From: Nitrospira sp.
GTDB taxonomy: Bacteria > Nitrospirota > Nitrospiria > Nitrospirales > Nitrospiraceae
Assembly (NCBI GenBank): GCA_012032965.1
Contig: JAAUPT010000160.1
Coordinates: 1 to 5,337 of the forward strand
DNA length: 5,337 nt
Reading direction: 5' to 3'
Numbering within the stretch: position 1 is the stretch's first letter; every line of letters starts with the position of its first letter. The translations under genes were made by a program, and so were the position numbers. Shown one piece after another: positions 4,242 to 5,337 of the stretch. The notes under the pieces are model-generated. The model ran no database searches, had not been told where the DNA came from, and saw only the letters and a program-made list of their open reading frames with translations.

Positions 4242-5337
4242 ATGATCGCTCTGGTATTGGCCCTTGTTACTCTCCTGCCAATGACCGCACTGGCGGAACC
4301 GGTGCTCGACTCGCGGACCGTGCAGGCGCAGTCGACGCGCACCGAACCCCTGACCATCGATGAAGTGCTGGCTCGCATCGAGTTGACCCATCCGCTGCTG
4401 CAGGCGACCGGAGCTGAGCGAACCAAGGCTCGGGGAAAGATCCTGAAGGCGCTCGCGGCTTGGGAACCGACGTTCCATAACATTACAGAGGCCGAACGGT
4501 ACGAAACGTGGAATCTCACGACAGCTCCAGCTGGTGGCTTATCCTGCTCAAAAACTGACCCATTATGCGAGCCGCTCCAGCCGCAAAGGTTGATGGCGGG
4601 ATTTAACGACAGCAAGATTGAGGTCGGGCATCCCTATGGCTTCAAGATCCATGGCGGGATCCGCCAAGGCTTCGGGGATCGCGGCACGTTAATTTTCTCT
4701 GCTATCCCTGACCTGCAGGGGTTCGATAGGATGCAGCAATTCATCATCGGCGGGTCGTTCAAGCTGCTGCGCGGCCTCATGATCAACGAAGAGTACGCCG
4801 AGTATCAACAGGCTGAACTCGCGGGGCCGCAAGCGGAGATCAAGGTGGCGCAGAAACGACAGGATCTGTATCTCGCCGGGGCGGTACAGTATTGGGATTG
4901 GCAGGTCGCCGTCAAACAGGCCGAGATTGTGAAACGGGCCTTGGCCGTGGCCGAAGATCGCTTTGTCCAGGTCGAAGGGCTGGCGAAGGGCGGGAAGGTC
5001 GCGCCGCTCGATGTCGTGGAGACGAACCAAGAGGTGCAGAAGCGTCGAGAAGCCGCGATCGCTGCGCAACGGAAGGTGGAGTACGAGCAGTACAAGCTGT
5101 CCCTCTTTCTCTGGGAGCAGAACGAGCCGGTGACGCCGCGTCCGGAATGGGCACCGGAATTCCAGGGCGAAACTCCGCTCCCGACCGCACGGGAGATCGA
5201 AGCCTATAAAGTGGAGGCGAAGGAAGATCGGCCGGAAGTGCGGGACCTCTACGTCGAAGCCAAGCTGAACAATATCGACATCAAGCTCGCCAAGAACAAA
5301 CTCCTCCCGAAGTTGAATATTGACGGGGGGCCGGCGG
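4242..5337 (+). CDS. TolC-family outer-membrane efflux protein, N-terminal part (3' end outside window)
   Basis: The frame is open from ATG 4242 to the window edge, 365 codons with no stop or frameshift. Residues 1-18 look like a signal peptide with AxA cleavage (MIALVLALV..., A16-L17-A18 before EP), although the n-region has no Lys or Arg. The mature part begins with the TolC-type repeat: PLTIDEVLARIELTHPLLQA, a helix rich in Ala and Lys, then an aromatic, Gly-rich strand section (about 78-170, with FNDSKIEVGHPYG and GGIRQGFG), LLRGLMIN (175-182), and a second long helix pair with YWDWQVAVKQAEIV and KVAPLDVVETNQEV (252-265). Family role: trimers form the outer-membrane barrel and periplasmic tunnel that receive substrate from the ABC exporter and HlyD adaptor. 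Here it is the third component of the locus, and divergent from nhaR copy 2, which probably regulates it. Cys102 and Cys109 could form a disulfide in the surface section. The product class is firm; the exported substrate is unknown. Confidence 0.87.
   Translation, partial: MIALVLALVTLLPMTALAEPVLDSRTVQAQSTRTEPLTIDEVLARIELTHPLLQATGAERTKARGKILKALAAWEPTFHNITEAERYETWNLTTAPAGGLSCSKTDPLCEPLQPQRLMAGFNDSKIEVGHPYGFKIHGGIRQGFGDRGTLIFSAIPDLQGFDRMQQFIIGGSFKLLRGLMINEEYAEYQQAELAGPQAEIKVAQKRQDLYLAGAVQYWDWQVAVKQAEIVKRALAVAEDRFVQVEGLAKGGKVAPLDVVETNQEVQKRREAAIAAQRKVEYEQYKLSLFLWEQNEPVTPRPEWAPEFQGETPLPTAREIEAYKVEAKEDRPEVRDLYVEAKLNNIDIKLAKNKLLPKLNIDGGPA

Noticed and set aside
3610..4242. Minus-strand open frame of 210 codons
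   Set aside because: It overlaps nhaR copy 2 in another frame, and its product is Arg/Pro/His-rich out-of-frame translation. The NhaR frame is unambiguous.
4163..4615. Minus-strand open frame of 150 codons
   Set aside because: It is antisense to the start of the tolC-like gene, which has a strong ribosome site and signal peptide. The antisense product has no domain features.

Overview
The window reads as a piece of a moderately GC-rich Gram-negative genome. My best guess is Nitrospira or a close relative. That guess rests on recall of similar adaptor, outer-membrane factor and NhaR-like sequences, not on a search, so it is tentative.

Layout, left to right: (1) bases 2-502 (+) are the C-terminal 166 codons of an ABC exporter ATPase whose key catalytic positions are replaced. 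(2) Bases 566-1999 (-) hold a HlyD-type periplasmic adaptor gene in four reading-frame segments separated by three single-base losses. Restoring one base at each site gives a continuous protein of about 478 residues. (3) Bases 2153-3052 (-) and 3198-4097 (-) are two intact tandem paralogues of the LysR-type regulator NhaR, 299 residues each, aligning without gaps at about 69% identity by hand count. (4) Bases 4242-5337 (+) are the first 365 codons of a TolC-type outer-membrane efflux protein, open to the window edge.

ABC ATPase, periplasmic adaptor and outer-membrane factor are the three parts of a type I secretion or tripartite export machine, so the window looks like one export locus with its own regulators. 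The layout is unusual. The ABC gene and the adaptor gene converge, the two regulators sit between adaptor and TolC gene, and the second regulator is divergent from the TolC gene. The 144-base divergent gap carries a 15-base dyad with the LysR T-N11-A form. It fills the spacer of the regulator's candidate promoter and lies about 66 bases upstream of the inferred tolC-like start site, the textbook arrangement for a LysR regulator that represses itself and activates its divergent neighbour.

Gaps: 503-565, 2000-2152, 3053-3197 and 4098-4241. None exceeds 300 bases. They contain candidate promoters, dyads and a 21-base tandem repeat, described below. I found no tRNA, rRNA, CRISPR array, insertion sequence or convincing intrinsic terminator.
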